Below, in pieces: positions 11,560 to 22,692 of a stretch of DNA of 64,000 nucleotides. Position numbers and translations under genes: made by a program. Under the pieces are notes generated by a model that saw only the letters and a program-made list of their open reading frames with translations, was not told the DNA's origin and did not search any database. Positions within the stretch are counted from its first letter, which is position 1. Each line of letters starts with the position of its first letter. Origin of the DNA: Manduca sexta (lineage: Eukaryota > Arthropoda > Insecta > Lepidoptera > Sphingidae); assembly GCF_014839805.1 (NCBI RefSeq), contig NC_051129.1, positions 13,954,920 through 14,018,919 on the forward strand. The letters are read 5' to 3'.

Positions 11560-11855
11560 GATTCTCTAGTGTCTCTCCTATGCGAGGCTCCGCTTGGGTA
11601 GGTACCACCGCAATGGCTATTTTTACCGCCAAGCAGGGCATGCTCTGCTCGTTTTGCAGGACATTGTAATCAGCGTAATTTCTAGGCATTATATGACTTA
11701 ACATCTTACCATAGAGTAATGAGCGCAGTGGAGACTCAGGCAGAAATTTGCAAATCAACGTCCTGGATGCTACTGTTTATGAGCGGTCGTATCGCTTGCC
11801 ATAAGACGAGAGAGAAGCTCGTCTCGTCACACAGATAAAATAAAAAAATGATACT
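11560..11855 (-). repeat. Dispersed repeat family E
   Basis: Contains ggtaccaccgcaatggct, gccaagcaggg, and the terminal cggtcgtatcgcttgcc and gaagctcgtctcgtc blocks. Copies also lie at 21790-22020, 27448-27590, 37295-37560, 37940-38240, 38610-38735, 39205-39345, 51987-52130 and in A3. The class is unknown. Strand is arbitrary, with the gacgagacgagc end taken as the start. Confidence 0.7.
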
Positions 11856-12330
11856 GTCCTATTGCACTCAAACACACCATGATAAACCTATGTTAGGGGC
11901 TTAACTGATATCAGGTTTCGACCTACAGCCACTCAGAGCTAAAAGTAGAACTTCCGCGTAACGGTGACGTCATGGGCTTATCACGTGACGCGTTTCCGGC
12001 AACCGTTAGATATATTATCGGTACATGTTTGAGTATTTTAAGCATTTATAAATAGGAGATTAATAATAAGGTATCAATAATAATAGGTATCCACTGTCTT
12101 GCATAGAACCGTCTTGTAGTCTTGTTACTGCTTTTCGTATGATATTTGCGCTAGCTTGTCTGTTTATTGAACTGTAAATTAAACAAAATGTACCTTAATT
12201 CCTTATAGTATAGAGTTTATTTTATCTATTTCAATCTCCTAGGGAAGCCAACAACTACGTTATATAAATTATCACAGTTATGTATGTATATAAATTTAGA
12301 GCCAATTATAAGTTTCCACATATAAGTTTT
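11856..12330. promoter_or_regulatory. Non-coding, CRE and E-box cluster at ~11955-11990
   Basis: Within AT-rich DNA, 11955-11990 holds ggtgacgtcatggg (a CRE palindrome) followed within 20 bases by tcacgtgacgcg (an E-box, CACGTG). Such pairs occur in insect promoters, but no transcript is visible next to it. Confidence 0.2.
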
Positions 12331-12495
12331 TGTTATACGGGCGTGGTAAACTGAGCCTACTGCACCTGATGGTAAGTGGAGTGGGGTCCAATAGAATGTC
12401 GACTGACGAGAGATGATTAACCTTCGACAGTCGACACAATTATGCCGGCCTGTTGGCACCGGATATACACAGGCAGATCCCGGAACTCGACACAG
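12331..12495 (-). repeat. Dispersed repeat family B
   Basis: Reverse complement of the unit at 1622: tggtaagtggagtggggtcc, gacacaattatgccggcctg and a tatacacaggc block in inverted order. Confidence 0.75.
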
Positions 12496-12501
12496 TTTAA
12501 T

Positions 12502-12702
12502 TTATACATATTATAAAACAAAGTCCCCTTTTCTGTCTGTATGTTATCAATTTTCTCAAAATCTACTCAACGGATTTTTATGAAATTTGATATAGAGATA
12601 GTTTAAAACCTGGGAAGGTTGTGTACTTTCTGTCCCGGGAAAATATATAGCGGGGCTTTTATCCCGAAAACTCGTTGCGGGAAAGCTACGAGCAAAAGCT
12701 AG
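12502..12702 (+). mobile_element. Helitron, ~200 bp
   Basis: Same family as the 10726-10901 segment: ataaaacaaagtccc, actcaacggatttttatg, tcccgggaaaatatatagcg, then agcaaaagctag followed by T. The 5' boundary is approximate. Its 3' end meets an inverted copy of itself (12710-12733), forming a long hairpin. Confidence 0.75.
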
Positions 12703-12733
12703 TATAGAAATACTAGCTTTTGCTCGTAGCTTT
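12682..12733. repeat. Perfect 24-bp inverted repeat at a Helitron 3' end
   Basis: Arms 12682-12705 and 12710-12733 are exact reverse complements around a 4-base spacer (agaa). The left arm is the Helitron 3' terminus; the right arm is the same terminus inverted. Confidence 0.95.
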
Positions 12734-12735
12734 GC

Positions 12736-13212
12736 TGTTAATAAAATTACGAGCGGTCAAAACACAGCACACTACCGCCGATTTACTATTTGAAAGGTAT
12801 TAAAGAAAAGTGCCAGATGTTTCGTACATTCGCCCGTTTCTTGGTATTGTTTAATGTAATACTGATTACTGATATTCTCACAGTCTTGTCAATTAACATA
12901 CGCTTCCGGACATATCGATTCCCGACTCATTCGTTCGCGAGTCGATTCAAATTAATTATCTTGTTGCGCGTCACTAGTACGCGACTAGAATAACATGATG
13001 TTCACGATAAATGCTTGTTTTGCATAAGTACGTTGGGAAAATCCGCGCTAATGCGTCCTGCACTAGGAATTGGATGGCATTATGCTGAGCCGAGCCATAA
13101 CCATTATAAATCCCAGTTTGTGAAGATGTTTGGCTGTTAAAGATAAACGTTACTTGTTAAATGGGTTGAATGGCATTTGGCGTGTGGATAGATCACATTC
13201 TGGTTTATTGTA
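12736..13212. other. Non-coding, nothing recognised
   Basis: The open frame 12790-12993 has no recognised domain. No repeat identified. Confidence 0.35.
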
Positions 13213-13413
13213 CAGTCAGCCACAAAAGTAGCTGAAAAATTTATAATCCTTAAAAGCCTTTAAACGTTAATGTCTAATGGTTTTTTCTTTAATAAAATAA
13301 ACTTACAGGGTTTGCTTTATTTTATATCAAGAAATATAAATTTTTAAATTGAACTTAATTTGTAGAAGCATTTTAAAGTTTTGAATTTGTTCACCTATTT
13401 TAATAACTGACTG
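13213..13413. mobile_element. Tc1/mariner-like MITE, 201 bp
   Basis: Inverted ends: left cagtcagccacaaaagtagc, right the reverse complement of cagtcagttatt. TA dinucleotides flank both ends (13211-13212 and 13414-13415), as expected for TA target duplication. No transposase. A related copy lies at 26485-26666. Confidence 0.8.
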
Positions 13414-16060
13414 TACATGGAGTTTATCTAAATGATGGCGACATATAAACACCCACAGTACTAACTATCGATGCCCTGAGGTGCGTTTAATGCCGCACCT
13501 TAAGTTTTTAATGGTTTTGCTACTGTTTGTAGACAGTCACTTACTATTAGGCGATCTTGTTACCCACATCACTCAGAAACACATTGATTAACTGCTGATT
13601 TCAATAAACGATCCCAATCTTAATCTCCGATCCGATCCCAAGAGTGAACCGATCAAATTTAGTCACTTATATAAAAAAATCTCTATTATAATTGATCTTA
13701 CTTCGCGATTGATTTATAAAGCGAATTGCGTTTATTGAAAACGACGGTTAGTCATATAATACAGAAGACAAATCCCGCATCTTGGCTCTATCGTGCATAA
13801 CTTTATTCAATTGTCGTTATGTTCATTTGAATATTTGCAGTCGCCCGGTAAACGGCGTAGCGATAATGACTAACAACTGTTTAACAATTGAGTCATTTTT
13901 TAAGTTTCGCTGCGGTGGTTGGAGTATAGATTGTGCAGTTTGCTGTTAATTGATTTTGGCCTTTTTTACTTGCCAGATAGTTTTCAAAACGGTTAACTAG
14001 GAGAAAACTCGCGCATACGATGTTCAAAGGTTACACTGGGTACGAAGTTAACTTAGATGTAGTATGTTAAGTACGAGACTTTCCCGCCCTCACACTCTCC
14101 ACTACAACACCTGTAAGCCAGGATCAGCAGTGGCACGCATTTTATGACACCGAGCAGTGAAGCTCGGCGAGTCTCAGGGAAAACTAATATGTCATTATCC
14201 CGCAACGAAAATAATCAAATAGAAAGATAGGGAGGAGTTGGAAATATTAATTGTCCACTTCCCTCCAGAGCAATGCGGGTGACAAAATCATGATGTAAGG
14301 AGGCGATTTAACCTCAAGGATAGGGACGTTTACAACTAGATAAGCCAGCTATAAAGCACCACGGATAAAATTAAATGAAAGGGTCCTATCACATGAGCTG
14401 TTAGATTTGATTACAATAGCATGGCAAAAAATAAATAGTATGTTAAGTAGCTTAGATGTGATGTAACATTTGTGTAATGTTTGAATGAGCAAGATAACGA
14501 ACGCGGCGATATATATTTAGAATAAATAATGTTATCCCACTTCCGAATTCTTAGAATTAACTACTTGTGATATCGCATTGGCAGTGAGTTTTTTTTTCCT
14601 GGATTTTTTATGAATGATATAACCCAGCCAGTCGTAAAATTAATCACACATTTAATTATTGTTAATATTATATTAGGTATTTATAGACATTAACGTTGTA
14701 TCACATACTTTTTATAAATAGAATTAGGATACAGCTGTTGTATTAGATCATTTTTTTTATTGTTTGCCATGGAAGTTATTATTTAAATTTAAAAAGTTTT
14801 CCGTTGAATAGTTTTTTGACGACTTTCTGCTTTTTACGTTATTTTTTTTACAGTATCATAACTTTGTTGCCAACAAAAAGTACCAACTTAAAATCTGTAG
14901 TAAGAACTTTAATTACCTTAAAATTAAAACGCATCCGTCCGTTCCATTTTTAAAAGTCAACATTTTATTTCATCACTCCCGTCATAGATAAGATTATTTT
15001 AAATTTCGAAAAGTTATTTTAAATTTCGAATTCAAACGGTTACCATCATTACGGATTCATTAATTTGCATAACTAGCTTTTTCGGTATGTGTGCATAGTA
15101 CTAGAGAAATACACCCACACGTCAAATACCTTCGAGCAATAAGAATTTGACAGTTTGTGTATGTAATTATCTGACATCATTTGACAGCGTCAGTGGCGCA
15201 GCAGCTGAGAAACCGGCTCTGAAATGTAAGAACGCGGTGCAATCCGTCGTGATTTGAGACCAATGTTTGTTTTTGATCTGGATGCTTTATTGAGGAAAGT
15301 TTAACAATATAAAATGTGATATTTTATTGAATTGTTTAGACATAAAAAAAATCTGCTAACAAAATAATATTTAAATAAATATATAGTAACCATTTAATTT
15401 ACAGGTCAACTAATATTCGAATTCAGTAATAGTACAGGATATCTGAGTTACCTACTTTTATAGCCACATTTATATAATTTATTTGTAGCATGTGCGAACT
15501 TCCTTCCGCGCAGTGTTGCCAACCGGACCCCACGCGGCATTCCCATGGGACCATGGCACCGTTTGTAAATGTATGTGAATGCCATACACACATGTTTGTG
15601 TTACATCACATATTACGGGATTAGTATTTAACGCCGACATTCTGTGTTCGTTTTTTGAATTTGAAATGTTTAAATAAAATAAAGTAAGATTTAACTTTTT
15701 TAAGAACGCCTATAAATATTTTAAAATTAATACATAACTGGCTGAGTTTATTTATGTTTTATATTTTATGTAAATTGTGCTGTGAAATTCTTGCATACAT
15801 ATCAAAATAATCCTAAATCAAATGCTTTTAACAAAATCATTAGAAAACGAAAAGTATCCGGGAAATTGAAACCGTGATTTTTAGCGAAAATATTCATGAT
15901 TTTTGGCACAATGTTAGCAGAGGTAAAGGCGAATATGCGGTTTCATTTAGTAACGCAACTTAATCACTCTGTACACATATAAAAAATCAATATGATGTTT
16001 CCATTAACCCTTAACCACTTCTATGAATGTCGACCGACTTTTACACATAGTTTGATATCG
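13414..16060. other. Long AT-rich stretch with little repeat content
   Basis: No gene recognised in 2.6 kb. A 20-bp tandem duplication (ttattttaaatttcgaa twice) lies at 14994-15030. A weak tRNA-like SINE head (gtcagtggcgcagcagctg, then ggtgcaatcc as a B-box) is at ~15188-15255. Confidence 0.4.
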
Positions 16061-16315
16061 GCTGCCTCGGTGGCGTAGTTGTACTGCATGCGCGGTACGG
16101 CAGCGCTTTGAGGTCCTGGATTCGAATCTCGGGCAAACTGATATTTGGGTTTCTTCTGCTCACTATCAGCCCGGAGACTGGAATGCGTGCCCGATATGGA
16201 TATGCTCGCCCCCTATCACATCATAGGACGGAACATACTTGGCGAAAATTGGGTACCTTGGTTGCGCCTCTGCGTACCTCTTTGGGGATAAATGCGTGAT
16301 TCTATGTGTGTGTGA
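16061..16315 (+). mobile_element. SINE-C, tRNA-derived
   Basis: The head gctgcctcggtggcgtagtt and B-box-like ggattcgaatctcggg give a tRNA-like Pol III promoter. The body has tatcagcccggagactgg and catcataggacggaacat, the tail gcgcctctgcgtacctc and a short TG run. Closely related to 30034-30282. Open frames 16108-16299 and 16166-16429 fall on it and are not genes. Confidence 0.85.
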
Positions 16316-16615
16316 TGTCGAGTGTAGTAAGATTAGGTAATAACTATAGTTTTGTCCGAGTTTACCCAACGATCGCCTTGAGACGCAACACATTGGCTCC
16401 GATTCGCACTTCGACGCAAATATTAGCATGTTACATACAAGACTTCCGGGATGGCAATACTAGTTTGTGGCATAAGATCAAGTCTATACCCAAGAGGATA
16501 GGCAGTAGGACAATTAACCCACGGGTCCCGAATCATATATGGAGAGCATATTAGTAGGTATATCAGTCATTAGAACGTTTTACTAATTTTACGATTAACA
16601 TAATTGCCTGACTAG

Positions 16616-16628
16616 CCCCCCCCCCCCC
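16616..16628. repeat. Poly(C) tract, 13 bp
   Basis: An uninterrupted run of 13 C in AT-rich DNA. Confidence 0.9.
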
Positions 16629-16639
16629 TTCTCCAAACA

Positions 16640-16735
16640 AATTCCAGTGCCGTCAGTCTTCAAACCGAATGCACGCCCATGCACGGGAGGACATTTGTCT
16701 AGGCCCTAGGCACACAGGTAAGTGTGTACCTATAC
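16640..16735 (-). repeat. Family G fragment, inverted
   Basis: Reverse complement of part of the unit at 20900-20960: gcccatgcacgggaggacat, then ggccctaggcacacag and aagtgtgta. Confidence 0.5.
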
Positions 16736-16749
16736 GTCTTGGTTATATT

Positions 16750-16866
16750 TACAGTGGGCCTATATGGTTACACCACCCCAAGGTTGACTGGGAGAGAATG
16801 CCCATGGCATTAGACCCGCCTGTATACCATGTGTAGAAAATGTTAATAAATAAATAAAAATAAATA
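16750..16866 (+). mobile_element. Non-LTR retrotransposon 3' tail
   Basis: Contains accaccccaaggttgactgg, gcccatggcattagac and a terminal (aataaata)n tract. The same 3' end, coupled to a reverse-transcriptase-like C-terminus, occurs at 22830-22880. Confidence 0.7.
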
Positions 16867-16867
16867 T

Positions 16868-17015
16868 GGGCCCGCGAATATTGCCTCTCCGCACATTTTA
16901 GAAAGTTCCATTCCTTTCCCTATTTTCCTCCCATTCCTTCCGGCCCTTGCGTTCGCTAAGCCCGGGGATTGAAGGGTCGCGTTCGCAGCTTTGCCCCGGG
17001 CCCCCGATGTAGACT
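16868..17015. repeat. Pyrimidine-rich repeat-like block
   Basis: C/T-rich stretch similar in style to 1365-1450 and, inverted, to the G/A-rich part of family G. Class unknown. Confidence 0.3.
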
Positions 17016-17049
17016 ACAAGGACGATTACTCTAAAAAAATGACCTGACC

Positions 17050-17140
17050 CGGTAATCGAATAGCCAAAATCCTGACCCGGTAATTGAACCTATAGCCTTA
17101 CCGGTATCTCAGTTACCACTAGATCAATGGTACGATTGTG
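17050..17140 (-). mobile_element. tRNA-like SINE head
   Basis: On the minus strand: a box A-like tctagtggtaactgagata and box B-like ggttcaattaccggg. The motif cctgacccggtaat occurs twice on the plus strand. The body is not recognisable, so this is a fragment or a decayed tRNA-derived head. It does not look like a functional tRNA gene. Confidence 0.45.
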
Positions 17141-17689
17141 GTTAATATTGCCAATATTTATACGTTCCTTGTACTGTATACAATTCTCAGAAACGTAACA
17201 AACAAGCATTGACGTGATAAAGTGAATGGGCTTTATTGAATTAATAAGATCACGCCTGTTTAACTAAGGAGGTAGACATACTTGTAATCCCAAAATACGC
17301 CTACACTTCCAAGTAAGAGAGTGAGGTGAGTCAACACCATATCTAATCTTAGGCAATGCTAATTCGAAAACACAATTTTTTATCGACCCAACTGGGAATA
17401 AAATTGACAAACTCTTTAGTTTCACAGCGTGTAAAAAAATATAGTAAACTGAAGTTTTGTTTTACGATGTCTGAGTAAACGCTAGTGGAATATAATATAT
17501 GACGACCAAATACAAAAGTCAAGCATACAAATAAATTGTAAACAAAAGAGCAACTATATTCAGTCATATATTCTAATTGGCAGATAATATTTAGTTAAAC
17601 ATTGTGAAATAGGCTCTAAGTTAGTAATTATAACATTATTGAGGATATTAATAAAAAAAAGCAGTTATGGAAAACGTTCGTAATAGCAA
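17141..17689. other. AT-rich DNA, nothing recognised
   Basis: The minus-strand open frame 17349-17567 has no recognisable domain. Confidence 0.35.
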
Positions 17690-18130
17690 AATCGATAAAC
17701 CAAGTCACGGATGCGCTCGGACCGCAGATTCGATTGTTGACTCATAAATGTCAGACGCTCGACGTTTTCCCGCGCAACTACCCGTACAACATACCCGTGC
17801 GTCCACATCGTAAATAATCTATTTCCGATCGCCTCTATTCCGTCACAATAGCAGCGTTAATCGAATGATAACGTATTCTATTTATAGCAAATACTTTTGC
17901 CGATTTAAAATTAGAATGCACCGGTGCGTTCCACGAATCGGTTGCGTTCATTTTCCTCCTTGGAGGAATGCGTTTCTGACGTCATCACGCACTTGTATTA
18001 TGCGGCAGATTTAAATATCAGCTGTATATTCAAGCGATAGCGCGACCAACGGCCAACTTCTCATGGCAGCTTATTTCGCGTACAGCTATGAATGGACAAT
18101 TTGAAAAGTATGCAGACGGTTATTGGTTGT
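17690..18130. promoter_or_regulatory. GC-elevated, repeat-free island with promoter-like motifs
   Basis: About 440 bp without repeats and noticeably richer in CpG than its flanks. It contains a palindromic ttcctccttggaggaa at ~17953-17968, a CRE tgacgtca at ~17977 and an AT-rich TATA-like gatttaaatatcag at ~18008. No open frame of useful length follows. Candidate cis-regulatory element or promoter by composition only. Confidence 0.2.
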
Positions 18131-18514
18131 CTGCGAGAAAACGACCGTTAGTTTATAACTTGATTCAGTACAATTGGCGTTTGATATAAATTGTTATTAT
18201 ACCGACATTATAATGCTCTAGGAACAGAAAATAATGAATTAACGTCATTTATATTAAACAGGAAAAATATCTTAATGTGTCGGTTATTTTGGATTGATTA
18301 GGTCATTCATAAGCTATTGTTTGGTATGCAGTGTAGGTAATAAAACGCTTAATAAGTTTTTTTTATTGTTAGTGTTTCCTTTCGGCTTCGTGGTTGAATG
18401 GACAATATTTAAGGTTATTTGTTTTGAATATTTGTTGTAGGTTTTAGTCTAAATAGAACCTAGTCATCCAACCCAGGGTAGTACAAATATTCCACGACCT
18501 AATAATATAAGAAA
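18131..18514. other. AT-rich DNA, nothing recognised
   Basis: No coding or repeat signal seen. Confidence 0.4.
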
Positions 18515-18678
18515 CTAGCTATTACCTGCAGCTTCGACCGTGTGCAAAAGTTTTATCCGCAATAAATATTTTCTCTGGATCAAAAGTACTCGGGAGTAAT
18601 GTAGCTATTAGTGAAGAAATTTTCAAAATAGGTTTAGTAGTTTTTGGGAGCTCTTTATCTTTATAATATTAGTATAGA
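18515..18678 (-). mobile_element. Non-autonomous Helitron, 164 bp
   Basis: On the minus strand it starts tctatactaatattataaag (A before it) and ends ...ctag followed by T. Internal ccaaaaactactaaacc and a decayed GC hairpin match the family at 3844. Confidence 0.75.
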
Positions 18679-19704
18679 TGTGTTGTTATCAAAACACAAT
18701 CCATATTGAATGAGGTCCAAAAATTACGCAGACCTCAATCTTGTTTTTTTTTATTTTCTCTAACATAACATATCCATCAAATATAGTTTAGTAGGATTTG
18801 CTACAAAAATCCGCTGCCAAAACTGCGGTCGTATTTTTCGGGCTAGAATCCGCCTGATAGGTAGAATAGGTCTGATAGATAATCACCAGTGTAGGTGTAT
18901 AACGTATCTAGCAAATTCTACGAACGCTAGTTAATCATCTCTCGTAGATGTTAATTGCCAATGATGAGGAGGGTTTGTGTTGTAACTGGAAGTCCCTCGT
19001 AGTTCCTGATTCCCAAATTCCTTTACGGGAGACCAAGACTACGTAACTCGGTATTATCTAACACAATACCAAAAAAACCTCACGAGGTGTAACCAAACAA
19101 TACTACATACAAATACCACATTTATATTAATAGCATGCTTGGAAAATAAGTACTTTTCACTTAATTGCCATAGGCTGGTCAGCGGCACAATGGTGCAGTC
19201 TAAACGTGGACAATAGGAGAAGGAACCAGGGCCGCTCTTAGAGTGTCCTATAGGGGGTCAGGGCCCCCCTTACAGTACGTTTTAAGATTTTTTTTATAGT
19301 ATCTGTGATGAACGCCATGAATAAGACTTCCGTGATTTTATTTTAAAGTAAAACATTTTGACAATTAAGTTGGTCTGAAGTCGGATTTGTCGACTTCACG
19401 TAGGTTTCAAGTTATGTGAAGATTCAATCGTGTTGTTTTTTTTCTAGAGACCAGACAGTGATTAAAGCATGGACAAGTAAGTCTTTAAACAAAATTGGAA
19501 TCATTCCCGATACGTTTTGGCAGTTCGTTTAATGGATTTTTCACTCTAGCTTGATGAATGTTTTTTCTTGGTAGTTTTAGTTGAATGTTAAAGCAATTTG
19601 AATAATATATTTTTATTACCTGATGAATGTTACATAATCTGTTTCGGTGGGTATCACGTTTTTATTACCCGATAATTAGTATAAATTAAATTAATTAATA
19701 AATT
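18679..19704. other. Non-coding, nothing firmly recognised
   Basis: A motif at ~19228-19275 (agggccgctcttagag ... cagggcccccc) resembles the ends of some TIR elements, but I could not pair it with a second end. Confidence 0.35.
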
Positions 19705-19865
19705 TTATCCCTATTTAAAATGTCCATAGTTATAGACTTTTGAGTAAGTAATTTTAATAGTTGTTTATAAATAATAATAATTATTCTTATGCTTTGTTTT
19801 GACGTATCATAAGTGCAACTTTGTTCGCCTACGTGATAAATAAAGTATTTTATTTTATTTTATTA
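19705..19865 (+). mobile_element. Retrotransposon 3' tail, family H
   Basis: A segment running through ttcttatgctttgttttgac to cctacgtgataaataaagta and a TTTTA-type tail. It recurs at 41025-41165. The A/T-rich simple tail and sharp 3' identity suggest a non-LTR retroelement 3' end. Clade not determined. Confidence 0.55.
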
Positions 19866-19984
19866 TGTATTTCGGGGGATATCACGCAAACCATATCCAG
19901 TAAACGGTCCTGAGACAAACGGACAACAATCACACATAATGGTACAACCACGCCATGACAATGGCTCAAAAGGAATTACCAAAC

Positions 19985-20065
19985 CGTTTGTGCTTAACGC
20001 ATGCGCCGTAAACTAACAAACGTCAAATAATTAGCCGCCATTTTGTGCGGCGGTGCATTGTGAAA
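19985..20065. promoter_or_regulatory. Short CpG-rich stretch with NRF1-like and YY1-like motifs
   Basis: gcatgcgc at 19999-20006 resembles an NRF1/ewg site, and gccgccattttg at 20034-20045 is the reverse of the YY1/Pho core caaaatggcggc. Both are common near start sites of housekeeping genes. Overlapping opposite frames (20045-20296, 20023-20352) follow, but neither has a recognised domain. Confidence 0.25.
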
Positions 20066-20764
20066 TGGCCGACTTTCGAATTGTTTTTTTCACTTTTATG
20101 TACTTTGTTTACAAATAATATGCAATGCATGTCAGAAGCAGTAACTGCCTTAGTAATATACTTGTATTGGGAATACGACTGTCGCACTAAGGTATTGGAT
20201 TCGATTACCAGATCGAGTAAGGTGATATTTTTAATATCAATCCGAAATTTGAAATTGTGCTTTGCAAATAAGGTTTCTAAATATGAAATACCTTGAAATA
20301 CCACTAACGAGTCTAAAAGGATAAAAATAAAGGAAGCCCTAGATACTTCCACGTGTAAATACCATTTTTTTAAAACTATGACGTCTGTGAATCCAAATAT
20401 TATAAAAGAATTTAGTAAATATCACAGAGTTCTCAGAATTATTGGATTAACACCTATCCGTTGTTGACTTTCGATAAACCACTAAGGGTCATGGCTCACA
20501 ATGATTTTAGCATCGGTGACCCGCGATTTTTCGAATCCTTGACTCATTTGAGAATTCTACATAAGAATTTCAAAGATCTACAAACCAAACCTATAAAAAC
20601 GCATATACGTTTTATAGCACCTTTTAAACAATCGATTGATTCATATCTGAAGATGATCCTGAAAATAAACCGAACAGAATAAGTAATTATTGAGTGTTGC
20701 GTTCACAGCAGTTCCACCAGTTTATAGAAGTTTTAGGTTGTAGCCAGTTTTTTTGGCAATCGGC
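20066..20764. other. AT-rich DNA, nothing recognised
   Basis: Short frames at 20045-20296 and 20461-20682 without a recognisable domain. Confidence 0.35.
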
Positions 20765-20990
20765 ATGGCGACTGCACGGCCCTGGAGAAGACTTGGGTGG
20801 GGACAGCTGGAAGGAAGTGTGGAGGAATGATAAGGAAACCTCTTAAGATGGGAGGAGTGTAGAAGGCCAGAAAATGTTCGCAACCATGAGGTTTACACAC
20901 TTAACTGTGTGCCTAAGGCCGCGACAAATGTCCCCCGTGCATGGGTATCATTCGGTGTGGGGACTTAGCGCTCAAGAATTGCCCCCTGGG
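20765..20990 (+). repeat. Dispersed repeat family G
   Basis: Matches 5690-5915: gcgactgcacggccctggag, a G/A-rich middle, caaccatgaggtttacacac and ttaactgtgtgcctaag. It extends further, with cccccgtgcatgggtat. Confidence 0.65.
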
Positions 20991-21789
20991 GGTATTATTG
21001 CTGATAGCTAGGTATTATTTGTGGATAGTCGTGTGTGCTAACATTACGTGAGCGGATTGCTTTTCTCGACTTACAGTTGAATAAAAATACAGCAGTTTGG
21101 TTGCATTTGGATAAAATTTGTTACATAGACCAAATTCTAGATTTTTAAACGACTTTCCGTCCCGTACGTGCACAGATCTTTATTCTCGCCAAGGTCTGAC
21201 ACGAGCAAAGCTGCGACTAAAACTAAAACTAAAAAACCGGATCTTATACGTTAAATTGTGCATCGTGATTACACATTTTCGTATACGCGACAGTGTTACA
21301 AGCTCGCTTGGTATGTGAAAAATTCGGACGTGTTATGTCGCTTACTCGTCCAGAATACTTATATTACCCAATAGGCTAAGGTTCGTTCAACTTGATGCAT
21401 CACGAGTTGTTTTTGTTTTTTGCGTCACGATTTTTGACGGTTCGGTGTTTTTGAATGGAATGTTTTGCTTTCGAAGGTATGTAATTGTTGGAAATAAGGA
21501 CACAAATGATTAAGCGGCTACTTGGAAGAGCGAACTGGCATTTTTAAATATTTATTTTTATGTCCTGTCACATGGTTCGATTCAGTTCGATATCGGCCCA
21601 TTGCAAAGAGCATTACAATACTACGGAAAGACCATTGACTTACTAGCCCTCGTCACTGATTGTATTATTTTATTTACATTAAATTGTATTTATAGTTTGT
21701 TAAATTGTAGCCTTATTTTCATTAGTAATAACGGCCCTGATGGTAAGATCACCATCGCTCTTGAACAGAATGTCAAGAGTCAGTGGAAA
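20991..21789. other. Non-coding, nothing recognised
   Basis: Open frames 21118-21318 and 21601-21804 lack recognisable domains. AT-rich. Confidence 0.35.
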
Positions 21790-22020
21790 AACTGCCTAGT
21801 GTAACAACTTATTAAACCTCATTTGAAAGACAACGGCAGTGTAACTACTGGACGTAATAAGACTTAACATCTCATGTCTCAGGATGGCGAGCGCAGTGAA
21901 ATACCAAACAATACTTTATAATTCAAGGTGTTGGATGGTGTTTCTACTGTTTATGGGCGGTCGTATCGCTTACCATCAGACGAACGGGAGGCTCGTCTCG
22001 TCATTCAAAGCAATAAAAAA
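21790..22020 (-). repeat. Dispersed repeat family E
   Basis: Contains taacatctcatgtctcagga, aaggtgttggatggtgtttc and ggcggtcgtatcgcttacca, in the opposite orientation to the copy at 37295-37560. Confidence 0.75.
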
Positions 22021-22489
22021 AACCTCTGTAAGGGTATAATTTATTAATTATATTAAGGGAGCCCTATTCTGTCTACGGAGGCATATCCGTCTTTTTGCAA
22101 TAACGGACGTCGTAAAGGAAGGACAGCTTTGATAGCGATATAAGTAAATAGAAGATTTTTGACTCTTTATGTATACTGCTATCAAAGCGATACTTCGATT
22201 AGAACGTCTTGCTTGCAAAAGGACGGATTCTCCCCCATAGAAATAAGACCCTTTGTATATTATTTATCCTTAGATTTTAAACATTACGCCATTGAAATGA
22301 GTTTACAAAATGAATCCTGCAACAAAAACATTCTCATTGTATTTACGGAAACAGTTTGATAACCCTGACCGTCATCAGGAAGTATGCGGTTATAGTGCCG
22401 TGCGCTAACTGACCTAATTCTGAACGATATCATAACATTGAAGATTTTTTGGTACATTTTTGATGGATAAGTTTATCGTTGAGGGCTTT
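22021..22489. other. AT-rich DNA, nothing recognised
   Basis: The open frame 22159-22359 has no recognised domain. Confidence 0.35.
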
Positions 22490-22497
22490 ATAGAAAT

Positions 22498-22692
22498 TTG
22501 TGTTCGTCTACCAATTTTTTCCTGAAATGTTCTCCGCACAGCTCTGATTCTGTTCACTCTTCCTTCGCCATCCAATCTATCCTTCTTTGGAACGCACTCC
22601 CACTCGAAATCAGGTCGTTCTCAACACGGCTGGCTTTTAAAATGAAAGTTCGACAATTGTTGTCGGCAGGAGTAGCAGATTCCTCTCATTGA
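22498..22692 (+). pseudogene. Non-LTR retrotransposon reverse-transcriptase C-terminus (remnant)
   Basis: The frame reads SSFAIQSILLWNALPLEIRS and then FKMKVRQLL before a stop. The pattern S..(V/I)Q...LWN.LP..IR...S...FK..(V/L) is the usual C-terminal end of the polymerase ORF of CR1/Jockey-type LINEs. The apparent start codon is not real; upstream reverse-transcriptase domains are absent, so this is a 5'-truncated insertion. It is followed by an AT-rich 3' region (22693-22880) ending in caccgccccaaagttgactg, a ggcattaagttcgcctg block and an (aaat)n tail, which matches 16750-16866. No function remains. Confidence 0.7.

Noticed and set aside
11420..11758. 112-codon minus-strand frame
   Set aside because: More than half lies in dispersed repeat family E.
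16061..16135. tRNA gene
   Set aside because: Box A and B-like motifs are followed by SINE body sequence and the cloverleaf is not maintained. The same holds for 6906, 17050, 30034 and 31274.
19225..19280. hAT-like terminus (agggccgctcttagag)
   Set aside because: No matching inverted end or target duplication found.
20023..20352. Overlapping open frames on both strands (109 and 83 codons)
   Set aside because: No domain, opposite frames over the same bases and AT-rich codon content. Kept only as a possible promoter spot.
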